From NCBI GenBank assembly GCA_021399445.1, contig JAJTUQ010000003.1, positions 6,386,001 to 6,450,000 of the forward strand: a stretch of DNA of 64,000 nt, read 5' to 3'. This stretch comes from Xylogone sp. PMI_703. Lineage: Eukaryota; Ascomycota; Leotiomycetes. Shown here in pieces: positions 43,123 through 54,517 of this stretch. Each line of letters opens with the position of its first letter. Position 1 is the first letter of the stretch. Below the pieces are notes generated by a model. The model searched no databases and was not told the DNA's origin. It saw nothing but the letters and a program-made list of their open reading frames with translations. The translations under genes were made by a program, and so were the position numbers.

Positions 43123-45032
43123 TTATGTCTGATAGATGAAGTCTGGAGCCCGGTCATCCCATTCCTCTGCCGGTACAACCTCCCCAGCTGCTGCTCGCCG
43201 CTCTTTCTCTGCATTTCTCTTTTTATAGATCCATGTAACAACGCAAAATAGGATCATCCCGACCATAACTACGCCAAAGGTCCAGGCATTCCCCAGAGTG
43301 TACTTGGGTGCGTCTTTGGATGGGTATATTTGACCGATCACGACACCTAGAACGCAATTATCTGTTTAGTTTTCCTTCTTGTACAAGAGAGCAAGTAAAA
43401 AAGCAATGAAGATTGCACAAAGAGAACATACCAGCTAAATCTGTCAGAGTCAACACAATACCAACTGTTGCACCTCTCTTTCCATCTGGGGCCGAGTTAG
43501 ACGAGGCCCAGGCCAGATTGTTTCCGGCGATGATATAGACACCCCCAGTGATGAGGAATGTTGCAAAATACTGGGCTCCAGCAGGAATCGGGCACAGTTC
43601 AAGCAAGTATCCCAGGGCGCAGACGGGAGTGAAGATTGCTACGAATAAAAACCGCTTGCGGTATCTGTCTGACAGCCATGCAATAAATATGTAAATGAGT
43701 GCACCCCAAAGCTGCACGGGAATTGTAAGATATTGCGCTTGTAAGGTATTGAATCCAAGACCGTCTTCGATGATGATTGGAAGGAACTGGCTGAATGCTG
43801 TATTGGATCATCAGAATATTAGCACTCAGAGAACACGACCAAGCGGCTAGATATCATACCATAAAGAGGCGTGATGACACAGAACTGGATCCAGCCGTGA
43901 CACCAAGTCTTAGGATCCTTGGCTGCAATCCAGATATCGCGCATCTTGAAGTGACCAGTTCCACCGCTGTACTGATGTGTCAACTCTGCTCGGTAGCGCA
44001 TAATCTCTTTGTCGCTCTTGTTGAGAAAGTACGCCTTCTCGAAGGATGATGGCACAAGGTAATAGCATGCTAGCCCGAATACAATCGCAATAATTCCCTC
44101 AATTATGTAGATCCTATAGCCATTGTTAGTAAAGAGACATAAAAGAAAGGAAGAAAGCTGTACCATCGCCAACCGGCAATATTTGCCGCACCATCCATGT
44201 GGTAGATGGCATACGCCAAGAGTCCACCAAAAGCGCCAGAGAGAGCAGTCGAGGCTATATACGAGAAACATTAGTAAAGGTCCAAGATGTGCACTTTTGT
44301 GTCCAGATTCTTAGCAAACATACCGAAGAGAAAAGCCATACGGACGGCCATTTCCTCACGCTTGTACCAGTTTGCGAGGAACAATGCGAGACATGGGAAC
44401 AAACATCCCTCAAACCAACCCAGGATCAACCGTGTACCCAATAATGCTCCATAGGAATGGACCCAACCACCGGCCAGTGTGATGACGCCGAAGCAGATAG
44501 TGAGAGTAGGTAAAACGCGGTGGAATTTCCATCGCTTTGCGAGCATCGAGGTGGGAAGCTGCAGAAGAGGTTAGAGATAGTCTCGGATATTCTGAGGGCT
44601 CAAAATACATACTTCCGATAAGACGTAGAGGACGTAGAATATGGACACCGCGGCCTGAGAATAAAGTAAGTAAATCGCACATTTCGAAGATAGGAGGCAA
44701 TAGATAGAGCTTACATTCAGATCGGAACCCTTGAGATTGATAGCTTTACTCATCCCCTGTGTTGCAGCAAATCCGATATTCGATCGACATAGATACGACT
44801 AATGCATTAAAATCAGTTCTGTCCAGATGAGGCCGAAGAGCTATGATGGACTGACTATGAAGTTGAAGGCGCCCATGAGTGGAGCGATGAAGGTATCCAG
44901 CTTCCGCACTACCTTGCGCTCTCGCTCCTTGAACTCAGCCGTATCGGTATACAGCTGAGGCGTAACTTCCAGCTCTTCGAGATGATCGGTCTTGGCATAG
45001 TGCTCATGGGTCTTCTCATCTGTGTCCGCCAT
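43123..45032 (-). CDS. MFS transporter, anion:cation symporter (allantoate permease) family
   Basis: Plasma-membrane carrier of organic acids, twelve helices, split by several short introns. It starts MADTDEKTHEHYAK at 45032 and ends DFIYQT at 43123. Exons carry KLDTFIAPLMGAFNF, SYLCRSNIGFA, TRLILGWFEGCLFPCLALFLANWYK cut by no stop, IYIIEGIIAIVFGL, AWLSDRYRKRF and GNNLAWASSNSAPDGKRGA. The RSNIGFA and LILGWFEG blocks, together with the SDRYRKR loop, are diagnostic of the Dal5/nicotinate-permease group. It lies next to the EthD-like and carboxymuconolactone-decarboxylase-like genes, so uptake of an aromatic acid or related compound is a reasonable guess. Confidence 0.87.
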
Positions 45033-46064
45033 CTTGTCTCAGACTCACAAGGCTTACTGCTCTTTCAGTGTGTAATATGAAATTATGAAGCCGTAAGAAA
45101 TGAGAGGAACAGAACGAGCTCTAGATCAGAGAGAGATTCGGAAAAAGACCTTGGGCGTCCTTATAAATATGCCAGCGGGCGGGAAAGGCTGCCGATGATG
45201 ATCCTCTGCATGTCTCTTGCATCTTGAAGTAGCATGAGAGTATCGCCCCAGGTTTCCTCCCCGCATAATTTGCCTCCCTTGTACCTCAGTCTTCGGAAAA
45301 TGAATTGCGACCATAACGTGTTGGAATGCTAATGTAGGGTAGCATATTGTCAGTTGATGGACATGGTGTGTATCCTGGTCGGGTTATAGGGGATTGGCTG
45401 TCTCCGCATTTACCCCTCGCTGGCAGTTGTATTATTGCCGAACAAGGAACAGTCCGCTATGACACGGATACTTCCAGCGAGCCATGTGCAGGGCTGGTGA
45501 GGGCCGAGCTAATTGTAGTATAGACTTGGGGCTTTTGCTTGAATACAGTATCTCTCTTCACTGGATGTGAATATAAGCTTTATTACCAAGACTCGGGCTC
45601 GGCACGAGGTTTCTTGGGAGTCGCGTAGAATGAATATACTTGGAGTCGAGGGAAGTTTCCTCTATATGTGTGTGATTGAACGTAAACCAATATCTTGTAT
45701 CAATCACATTCATAAATCTGATACCATCACCACTGATGGCCTCTTCAAGTTCTCCACTATGAAAGTGGAGCTTGATTATAAGATGACGGTGGTACCCATT
45801 TTAGCCTCTTTAAAGTCTAGCACGTAAGGTCTCCACTTTGCTTCTAATGAGTACATATTGCGCTATTGGGGGGTTTAAATAAAACCACTCTTCTCAGAAT
45901 AGAGTTACTTAGACTATCTTTGTATTCTTTTGTAGAAATAGGTTTGATACATTTGGGTGCAGATCTTACGCATGGTGATGGGCCTTCTGAACCCAAATAT
46001 TTCATTACTAGCTTGCTAGGATATACATGCCTCACATTTTGCACTAGCCTGCCGCAATTCAGGC
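45033..46064. other. Intergenic, no gene supported
   Basis: About 1 kb with the transporter promoter at the left and the 3' flank of the EthD-like gene at the right. Short frames only. Confidence 0.5.
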
Positions 46065-46832
46065 TCATTTCCAGATCTTATATAGCTTCCAACTTCTTCT
46101 CTCCTCCTTCTCCCTTGTCTGTCTATCCATAACGCTATTCCTCCACTCAGTACTAATCGCCCGCTTGAACTCTGGATGCTGAAAACTCTCTGCACTCTCC
46201 CACTCGTGGATAGCCATAAACCGTGGGATCTTGTCTGCATTATCGTTTGGTCTGCTCCCCGCCGCACCCTTTGCATCAACGAGTTCCCATCTTGTGCTTC
46301 TTAACCAACCCGGCACACTCGATAGCAGAGGTACGTGCTCTTCAGCGTACCACCGATCTAGTTCGGGACTATCCAGCTGAGCAGACGGCTCAAGTCCTAC
46401 ATATTGGAATACATGTCCTTCTTTCGCACGGGAATCATAGTCTACAGATGTCTTGCGTGAGAGAAGGCGGTATACGCGCCTGTCTAAAACCGTAAGGTCC
46501 GTAAGCATTCGTCTCTCCCAGTCAGGCATCCCCGCCCATTGAGCTTTGTATGGTTCGGACTCTAGCACGTCGACAGACTCGAGCTCGTAGGATGCGAGCC
46601 ATTCTGGTAGCTTGCCATCAGTTGCTTGGTACCGTGCTGCATCTAAGACACCTGGGCATGATCGTCGCAAGGGTACATGATCGGTGTCATACCAGATATT
46701 GAATTTTTCTTCATCGACTGTGGAGCCTTTGGCGCTCGTGAGGACAAAGAGCATTCCTCCTGGGTGCGACTCTTCCCTGTATGCAGGCAGCGGCAAGGTA
46801 GCCTTTGCCGCTACGTAGTTGTCGCCAGTCAT
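46065..46832 (-). CDS. Tandem EthD-like dimeric alpha-beta barrel protein
   Basis: 255-residue intronless protein of two related halves (about residues 27-125 and 139-245). Each half carries the same block: WYDTDHVPLRRSCPGV in the first, WYAEEHVPLLSSVPGW in the second. This is the ferredoxin-like fold of EthD/antibiotic-monooxygenase-like proteins, here duplicated so that one chain could form the barrel that others make as a dimer. The His of each HVPL block is the likely functional residue. It diverges from a carboxymuconolactone-decarboxylase-like gene across 534 bp and is near an organic-anion transporter, pointing to breakdown or tailoring of an aromatic compound. The exact reaction is unknown. 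Confidence 0.8.
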   Translation of the reverse strand: MTGDNYVAAKATLPLPAYREESHPGGMLFVLTSAKGSTVDEEKFNIWYDTDHVPLRRSCPGVLDAARYQATDGKLPEWLASYELESVDVLESEPYKAQWAGMPDWERRMLTDLTVLDRRVYRLLSRKTSVDYDSRAKEGHVFQYVGLEPSAQLDSPELDRWYAEEHVPLLSSVPGWLRSTRWELVDAKGAAGSRPNDNADKIPRFMAIHEWESAESFQHPEFKRAISTEWRNSVMDRQTREKEERRSWKLYKIWK

Positions 46833-47366
46833 GCTGTTGTGAGATCTGTACGATTCGTGGATCTGGCTGACCGCAGGACGAGGGTCTTGATGTTACTGTA
46901 TGATGAAGAGAATTGCTTTAAAAAGGCCCACATCCCGTGATATTGGGGATGTTGGAGATTCCCAGTGTGATAGAAGCTATGAAATTAATGCTTGTAGGCA
47001 ACTCAGCAGACAAAAGTTGGGGTTACCCCGCGTTTTTGGCGACCAACCAGGTCGGATCTTGGATCCCGTCAGTCGGACTTCACCTTTTCGAGCGAGTGAC
47101 AATTGGGGAAAGAGTCTATTTGGAGAATGGTTAGATAATCTAGGTGAAAAGTGGATGACGGAATCTGGATGCCGAGAGCTATAACCCAGCTAAGGAAACC
47201 AGCTCCTTTTCACCCCGCTCTCGCAACCCCTCATGCCAGCTTCTTCTCAAGATACATAAGATTTTTATACACCACAGGTTTGGAAATATCAGTCTACTAA
47301 TCATAAGAGTCACTGTGAAGCTCAAGGAGTTGGGTTATCTGTTCTATTACAACTACACAAGTCACA
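46833..47366. promoter_or_regulatory. Divergent promoter region, EthD-like and CMD-like genes
   Basis: 534 bp separates the two start codons. No coding feature is supported inside. Confidence 0.45.
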
Positions 47367-47865
47367 ATGGCTGATCAACCAAACCGCGAAGCTATTGAAA
47401 ATGCGCAGAAGGTACTCTATGAGGAGGGAATGAAGCTGCGAGGTCAGGTCCTCGGCCAATCTCACATTTCTAATTCCAAGTCGCTGTCCGAGTTCCAGCA
47501 GCCTATGCAGTCAATGGCCGTTGCAATGGGCTGGTCGCTGTGTTGGACACGGCCAAACCTAGAGAAACGCGTTCGGTCCTTATTGGTGATTGTCATGCTA
47601 GCTATTCTGGGCAGGAATCATGAGCTGTAAGAATGCTCCCTAACTATTCTTTTTATGATTGACCCTATCAACTTTGCTTTGCTAACTGTTATTTACTAGT
47701 GGAATCCACGTTCAAGGTGCCATCCGGAACGGAGCGACGGAGCAAGATATTCAAGAAGCTTTAATACAGGTTTCGGTTTACGCCGGCGCACCATGTGCTC
47801 TAGAGTCTACCCGAGTTGCATTTGATGCACTTCAGAAGATGAGAGAAAGCGGTGAACTCAAATAA
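47367..47865 (+). CDS. Carboxymuconolactone decarboxylase family protein
   Basis: 141-residue AhpD-like fold protein in two exons (47367-47626 and 47700-47865), joined at L/GIHVQGAI. The helix pair RSLLVIVMLAILGRNHEL and GAIRNGATEQDIQEALIQVSVYAGAPCALES is the CMD core. There is no CxxC redox pair, so a peroxidase role is unlikely and gamma-carboxymuconolactone decarboxylase or a related decarboxylase is better supported. The enzyme acts in the beta-ketoadipate route of aromatic breakdown in known systems. Its partner genes here are the divergent EthD-like gene and the ACS transporter. Confidence 0.87.
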
Positions 47866-49260
47866 ACCAACATTGGCTGGAATATCCCCTTGAAGGAAGA
47901 AAAAATGGATATATGTATACCAATTGATGTATACTGTCTATAAAATACCCAGTTGAACGTGTGTTTTTATCAAATGCTACGGCGTAGTTTCACACGGGAT
48001 CATCAACCCATTCTCTTCAGGAAGTAAATTCTTATGGATCAATATAGAGTCTATGAGCATGAGGGAAGCGTACAGGCCAGTACCGCGCTTCTTGCGTGAA
48101 ATGGAATCACTTGCTTTCATTAGATGTAACCCCAGCGTCTGCAATACTTCACAGTGCATTAGCCCGAGTTGAATATCGCCGAATGGTACATGCAGATGCC
48201 CGTTTAATCATTGGCTTAACTGCTAATAACCTAGAGCCATTTTGTAGCCAGTGTATAAAACCTAGTCGTTAGGAAAAGAATAGCTCGAATAATGCACACA
48301 TACTTAGAGCGGTTTGCGGTATGTATATTCCGGTGCCTTTTCGGGCTGTCATAACCTGAACCCGTATCTACAAAAGGAGTAGTCAGGACCTTAAGTGTAG
48401 GATTCATTTCACATGTTATTCCATGCAGGTCCTTCATTTTCACCGGAGCCACCCGGGGTCATGTAGGGCTTTCGTGACCGGACGCCGGATGCTACACCGA
48501 GCAGGGCTTCGAGTAAGCCCTCTCGGTTCAGGCTTATTCGGTTCGGTACTTCTGCTTTCAGCGGATCGAATTTTACCAATCACGGGGTGGTATTCACAAG
48601 TCGGTAGGAGCCTTTACGTCAATTTATGCTGTATAGTACACGTGTATGAGCCGATTAGATGATATATTATTCGGAGCTTTGTTCTAAAACATAATGCTAC
48701 CATTATTATAATTTCTATAAGCAATTCTCGTATATGTATGAAGAGCCGGGTTCCCCTATTACATGTTTACGTGAAGGAGATCTTGACAAGCTTTGGTCTC
48801 CAACGGCTAGGAGTAAGCTTAACATGCTTACACCGGAGCTCGCATATTAACTCGAAATTGTCTTCGGAGCCTCTCCTTCCGCTCACCTTTATGACCTCGT
48901 TTGTCTAGGATATCGTGACACGGGCTATTTTCAGAAGGATCATCCTGTCAAAAGCATAAAAAAATATATTCAATTGCATCAACTTCAGCTCAACCCCGCT
49001 TCACGCGAGGAGCTGTGAAATAAACGTTACGTTGACGCAAGGATCGGAGTATTAATCCCTCGCTCAGCTTAGAATCACCGAGACCAGTGTGATCTAGACG
49101 GAATGAATGGTGTATATAAAGACCAAATCTCCAATGTTCAAAATGCCATTCACACATCTTCAAACAGTATTCTACAGAGAACATCATCTGGGAACTGCGT
49201 TGATCATACTTATTTTATCTTACTCCTAGTAGTATACAGACTCCATCCATTCTCGCGGCA
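47866..49260. other. Intergenic with a small hairpin and a GH5 promoter
   Basis: About 1.4 kb without a supported gene. A perfect inverted repeat AGGGCTT/AAGCCCT with a 5-nt loop sits at 48503-48521. A TATA-like TATATAA at 49113-49119 precedes the glycosidase gene by about 140 nt. Confidence 0.45.
49113..49119 (+). promoter_or_regulatory. Probable TATA box of the GH5 gene
   Basis: TATATAA 142 nt before the ATG at 49261, in a GC-mixed context. Position is plausible for a strongly regulated secreted enzyme; not proven. Confidence 0.4.
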
Positions 49261-50427
49261 ATGAAGACTCTCCAAGCAGCTCTCCTTGGTTTAGGCCTCA
49301 CCAGCCTCGCATCTGCCACTGTTGTTAAGCGTAATTCGAATTCTTGGGCTGGAAGCAACCTTTACTTTCTTCAAGGTTTATCCGACGCGGATCAGACCAC
49401 ATATATTAATACTCTTGCCAGCAGTGGTGCAAAGGTCCTCCGTATCTGGGTTAACTCCCAGCCTGGAGGCGGTGCCTGTGAGAAGCAGAGCAAAATCGTC
49501 AACAGTGTACCCGCTCTGGAGGATACAATTGGCAAATATAACAATGCGACACTTGATGCATTAGACAATGTACTAGTGAAGATGGCTGCTAAGGGGCTCA
49601 AGGCTCTAATTAGTCCTCACGATGCCAACCTGTAAGCTTACCCCGTGAAATAGTCGCAACACCTTACTCATAGCTACGTCTTTAGGATATGCGGTGCCAA
49701 TGGCAGTGATGACCCTTATTGTTCAACTTGGGGTCCCGGTTACTTCTACGAGCAGCAGGCAGCCTTTGATGCTTATGATAACCGCCTGAGTTTTATCCTC
49801 AATTATCGGGGCAAGTACTCCGGTAAGGTCTGGAAGGATTGGAACGCTGCTATCATGGGCTTTGACTTGCAAAATGAGCCCATGGCACCTAAGCTCAGCG
49901 AGTGTACTAATGGTGATGTCCATGGTTGGATTTGCGGGCGTGCAGCACACATGCGCTCTGTGCTGGGTGCCCAAAATCCCATCAAAATCGGATCCGGAGG
50001 CATCGGAGGCGATTACAGTCACGGATGCAACTTCCTCTCTGCAGCGCTGAACTGCCCAGAGCTCGACATGATTTCAGTACACCGCTATGCAGGCGGCGAG
50101 TCGAGCAATCAGAACCAGTGGGCCAACAGTGCCAAATCATGGGTTAAGCAGACCAGCAAACTGATATACGTCGAGGAATGGGGAGTTAACTCGCAGTCTT
50201 ATAATCCCGTTACGGAATTCCCGGCCAATACAAAGGACATGAACTCAGTCGGTCTAGCATGGATTTACTGGCAGATTTTGCCAGCAAATGAGTGTGGCGG
50301 ACCTCTCAACGACGACTCTGGCCACACCTTCGGTATCGAGCTTGGCAGCGGAACTGATATTGCTACTCCTATGAAGCAAGCAGCCAGCTCCCCGGGTCTG
50401 CAAGACTGGACCGGTATCATATATTAG
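49261..50427 (+). CDS. Secreted glycoside hydrolase family 5-like enzyme
   Basis: 370-residue secreted beta-glycanase, probably a mannanase-like GH5 enzyme. A signal peptide (about residues 1-19, MKTLQAALLGLGLTSLASA) is followed by a dibasic KR that may mark a propeptide. Exons 49261-49631 and 49686-50427 join at NL/ICGAN. The acid/base Glu is in FDLQNEP and the nucleophile Glu in YVEEWG, the two strand-end positions of the clan A barrel; SVHRY supplies the conserved active-site His/Tyr. Multiple Cys suggest disulfides. It is followed by a second secreted glycosidase, which suggests plant cell-wall or hemicellulose degradation. The GH5 subfamily is uncertain. Confidence 0.85.
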
Positions 50428-51157
50428 AAGACGATCAGCACCCCAGATTATGTGATCGCAACGGTCGCTGCAATGTTCGCCGCAATGATCTTGAATGAAG
50501 AGGGGTTGGGCTAGGCTGGGGAAGAAGGATTGACCATATATGCGCTGTAGAACTCCTAGGCGAAAAATAAAGTCTCGTATTAATACGCAGTGCCAGTAGA
50601 GAAGTATCATTCGCAATTAACATGCAGTGTGCTGTGTACGTGTACCGCACATAAATACGTGTGCAAGCAACGTGATTTACACCGTCAGATACCAAGAACA
50701 GCTACCATGTCGCAAGGGCCCAGAACCATATAGCTGTAACGAGGGGTCCGTTACAAGCCCCGGGCCGAATAGTCGGTGTCAAGCCCCCTTTCAAACTACA
50801 TCGGACGAGCGTGATTAATCTGCCAGTTCACCTCTACTTGTGCTAATTAAAACATGGGATTCGCGGAGGGCACCAATTGAGGACCGGACTTATACGCATT
50901 TATGCGGACAAAAGAGGGCTAGATTCGCCTAGGTAGTAAGAAGTAAAGAGAACAGACTGGGTGGATCGCTCCGATTATCACTAGATCAGTGAGAGCCCCT
51001 CTGATGATCACTCAGCACAGACTGGATCTCACTGTTCTAGGGTAGGTAAATGTATTTAAACGTCCTGATCATCCGGTCATGAGCACTTCTTGGTCTGGGC
51101 GCAGTAGTAGAGTAAACAATATCTCTCTTCTGATATATTTCGCAGCAGTTATCGACT
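50428..51157. other. Intergenic, promoter of the second glycosidase
   Basis: 730 bp without a supported gene. It contains a GC-rich patch around 50700-50790 and the likely promoter of the next gene. Confidence 0.5.
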
Positions 51158-52565
51158 ATGCTTATCCCTTCTTCTTTGCTCCTGCTGGCTGCGGCAGTCG
51201 CCGCGCTGCCACAAGAGGGCACGCAAGCCAGAGCCGCATCGGCAGTCGATACATCGACGCTCAAGGGCAAGTGGCTGTATGGCTACCAAGGCTGGTTCCG
51301 CAAGCCAGCAGCCGGCGTTAACAACCACTGGTCGCCCAACGGTGGAACTCCCGGCCCCGGTAACGGTATGGATTCTCTTTAACCGGAGACTGTCTGCCGG
51401 TATTGTGATATGAGGCGTAATAAGCTTAACATTTCCATAGTTGAGATCGACTTCTTCCCCGATACGAGCCAGTATCCGGCCAACTGTCTTTTTGACACCG
51501 GCTTCACTCTTCCAGGTGGTGCCACCGCCAAACTCTACGACAACACTTGCGACGGAGTCGTGGATTTGCACTTCAAGTTGATGCAGCAAGCTGGTGTCGA
51601 TGGTGTCCTCGTCCAGCGCTTCCTAAGTGCAATTGGAGACAGTTCATTCATTACGGTTAGTATTATTAATCATATAATATGAACTCGGGACGTTGACAAA
51701 TCGCCACTATTATCTTACAGGTCCTTAACCAAGTTCGTACTGCAGCCGAGAAGTACGGCCTTGGATTCGTGGTAGAGTATGATGTGTCCGGTGCCAACTC
51801 CGCCAGCACCAGCGCAGCTAACACAGTGGTCTCCGACTACAACAATATAATCAAGCCATACACTTCCTCCAAGTCGTATATTCACCAGAATGGCAAGCCA
51901 GTTGTCATGATCTATGGCGTTGGCTACACAGCCAACAAGCTCAGCTCCACTGATGCCACCAACCTTATCAATAATATGAAATCCGCCGGGGCCTACGTCG
52001 GAATTGGTACACCAACTCAATGGGCCGGCCTTGTCACCTCAAACTCGGCCTGGGCACCCGCTCTTAAAGCCGCCAACCTAATTAGTCCCTGGACTGTTGG
52101 CGCATATTCAAATGGTGGTTACCGCTCTGGGTACTTCACAACCCAGCAGTCTGATGTACAGTATGTATATCTTATGCCATCTAATTATTTATAGCAGTTC
52201 TGACGGATTTATTTCATAGACTTGTGAAGTCCTTCGGCATTGACTACGCCCCGGTTATCTGGCCGGGAACTTCAGCCTACCACCTTAACGGTGTCACCAA
52301 CCCATCTGCCTTTGACTATTTCCCACGATTCAATGGCTCTTTCTACACGACCCAGGCTAACAGCGTAATGTCGCTCGATCCAATGTTTATCTTCACTGCT
52401 ATGTTTGATGAAGTTAACGAGGGTACTGGATCCTACCCAGTCCTTAAAGTCAATCAACTTCCTACCAACGAGAAATTCGTAGGTATCGATAACGATTTCT
52501 CCGACACCAACCACTACCTAGAGCTCGGTGGACAGCTTGCTGCGACGTTCCACGCGCAGCAGTAA
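51158..52565 (+). CDS. Secreted GH99/GH71-like glycosidase (xylosidase/arabinosidase type)
   Basis: Four exons (51158-51365, 51441-51655, 51721-52160, 52220-52565) give about 402 residues. A signal peptide (MLIPSSLLLLAAAVAALP) leads into the GYQGWFRKP motif with nearby NNHWSPNG, typical of GH99-like (beta/alpha)8 proteins. VDGVLVQRFLS, KPVVMIYGVGY and FTAMFDEVNEGT follow; the acidic FDEVNEGT block carries the presumed catalytic acids. Proteins of this type are often labelled xylosidase/arabinosidase without biochemical proof. Same strand and 730 bp downstream of the GH5-like gene. Confidence 0.83.
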
Positions 52566-54517
52566 GCATTTGGATGAGAAGAGAATAGTTCTATATGTAC
52601 ATATTTAACCCTATGTCTATATAAAACTAGTCTAATACGGTCTATAATTGGACTAGCCAATACAAATATAAGAGTGTTTACTTTTAAAACTAATTGAATG
52701 AGTATGCAAAAGTTTCAGCACAATTTTCTATTTAGATGTTGATATTTGCAGTAACTTTGCAATATACGCCACATTCTCACCCCAATAAATGAAACCTACT
52801 AAGTCTAAGGTTTCTTCTGCACGTAGTATATCTCCTTAATAGGAAATCGAGCGTATTGAGGTAATGCTAATTGTGCCTAAGTTAATAACTGTACCTGCGG
52901 CATATGTCCGTAAGCCTTCAGCTGACTATTATTGCCTCTAAGATTTTACTTTCCATATCTGGCCGCCCAGTGGTGGAGCAACAAGGGGTAAGCTCAAGTC
53001 CCCTCTAGGATCGTCGTTGCTGTCCGAGCACCCCCTGTCTTCTTGGGCCGGAAGCGAATCTCACTGAGCTTCGATGAGGTGATGTGAGGTCGAGATCCTA
53101 TAATCAATTGACTAGCTCTCGATTCGATATGCTTAGCTGTTCTGTCTATTTTTGTGTCCTCTAATCTAGTTGCTAGTTTGTGTGAACTCGAGGTCATGGG
53201 TGTCATGCTTCCGTGCCGCTGTCAATTTGAGTGGTTAAGTCGAACTGTTCCAATTTGAGCAAATGCCCAAAAGGTACCCGTATGATGCTCGTTCGCTTCT
53301 GTCGGAGGACTTTCGGAGGATATCAACTGTGGGAATACTGCTTTTGTTTATCTTAGTCTTCATTCTCCTTGCTAATTATATCTAATAAACGATATCCCTT
53401 CATCTAGGTCATTGCATTGGAGGCAGATTTTTGCTACCGGCTTGAACTTCTTAGATGCACGTGCATTATCTGATATAATGATCTGGAGAACCTTCATCCT
53501 GGATAAGTAATGATGAGTTAGGCGACTTTATAATTATATTTTGTCGAACGTAGAATTTAAAATAAAGAAGTGTTGCGTGTTATCCTGCAGGCGTCCTATC
53601 GAATTCGCGAGGTGAAGAGGGATTGCTATTGGGAGGATAAAAAAGTGGGCAGCGCAGACTCAAAAGATTACTGGTCTGCTTCATGAAATTAGGACCATGC
53701 AGGGGGGTGCCAAGGCGCATAGCGTACGGTACTGATAGAAACACCGATGATTCCGGGGAAATTGCACATGGGTGTAATTATACGGAGGGGTGTGTTGACG
53801 AGCTCTGTAAAAATATATAGAATGATAGGTAGCGATGGTTAGAATCCTTGAATTCATAGACATTTGATGTTAATAGAGCACTGTATTCTTTTGCGATGAA
53901 TTGTTGTTGAGAGTAAACGAAGTAACTCTACCGTTCGCCTTACTCGTTGATTCAACCCATATCTCGATTATAGGTTTTGAAGCCTTATAACCTCATTATC
54001 AGGCTTATAGCGATGTAATTATTGCTACCCAACTTTCGTATACATGAATAGAGCGTCATATTTGATTTGTAATAAAAGTCCTAGATTTTCTAATGGAAGT
54101 GTCATTTAAGGAAGCAACGCCGCAAAAGCCAAAAAGAACTGGTGCGCTTGGCAACAGCGCTTAGTCCCGGTGCCTCCTTGGCTTTTACGTGTATATCACG
54201 CCCAATTGCTGTTGTAGATAAGTCATTGGAGCCTAATTACTAGGCTCTGAGAGTAGGGCTGACTGTTTGCAAATGTATAAATGAGGCAGGGAGAAAGTAG
54301 TAGACCACGCGCGCCTACTAGATTTTTTGATATTGGTCGGTCTCTTTTCAGCTGTGTGCAGCCACACGGCGCGGGTTTCAACTTCAAAACTATTTCTTAG
54401 AAATCCAGCTAGCTTTTTTTCCGAACTATACAAGGTAGCGACTATATAAACAGCTATAATGTATCTAAAGAAGTCTCCCTTCAGTTCAGCACATATAAAT
54501 TACAAAACCTTTTCAAG
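52566..54517. other. Intergenic, no gene supported
   Basis: Nearly 2 kb. A 70-codon frame at 52994-53206 (minus) is not recognisable and may be a leftover of a mobile element, but no second fragment supports that. A TATA-like motif lies at 54443-54449. Confidence 0.4.
54443..54449 (+). promoter_or_regulatory. Probable TATA box of the O-methyltransferase gene
   Basis: TATATAA 75 nt upstream of the ATG at 54518, at a normal fungal distance. Confidence 0.45.

Noticed and set aside
48503..48521. Hairpin AGGGCTT/AAGCCCT as a terminator or RNA gene
   Set aside because: Seven-base stem without a T-run or conserved context; eukaryotic terminators do not use such stems.
52994..53206. Possible retroelement remnant
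   Set aside because: A 70-codon frame without reverse transcriptase, integrase or terminal-repeat features.
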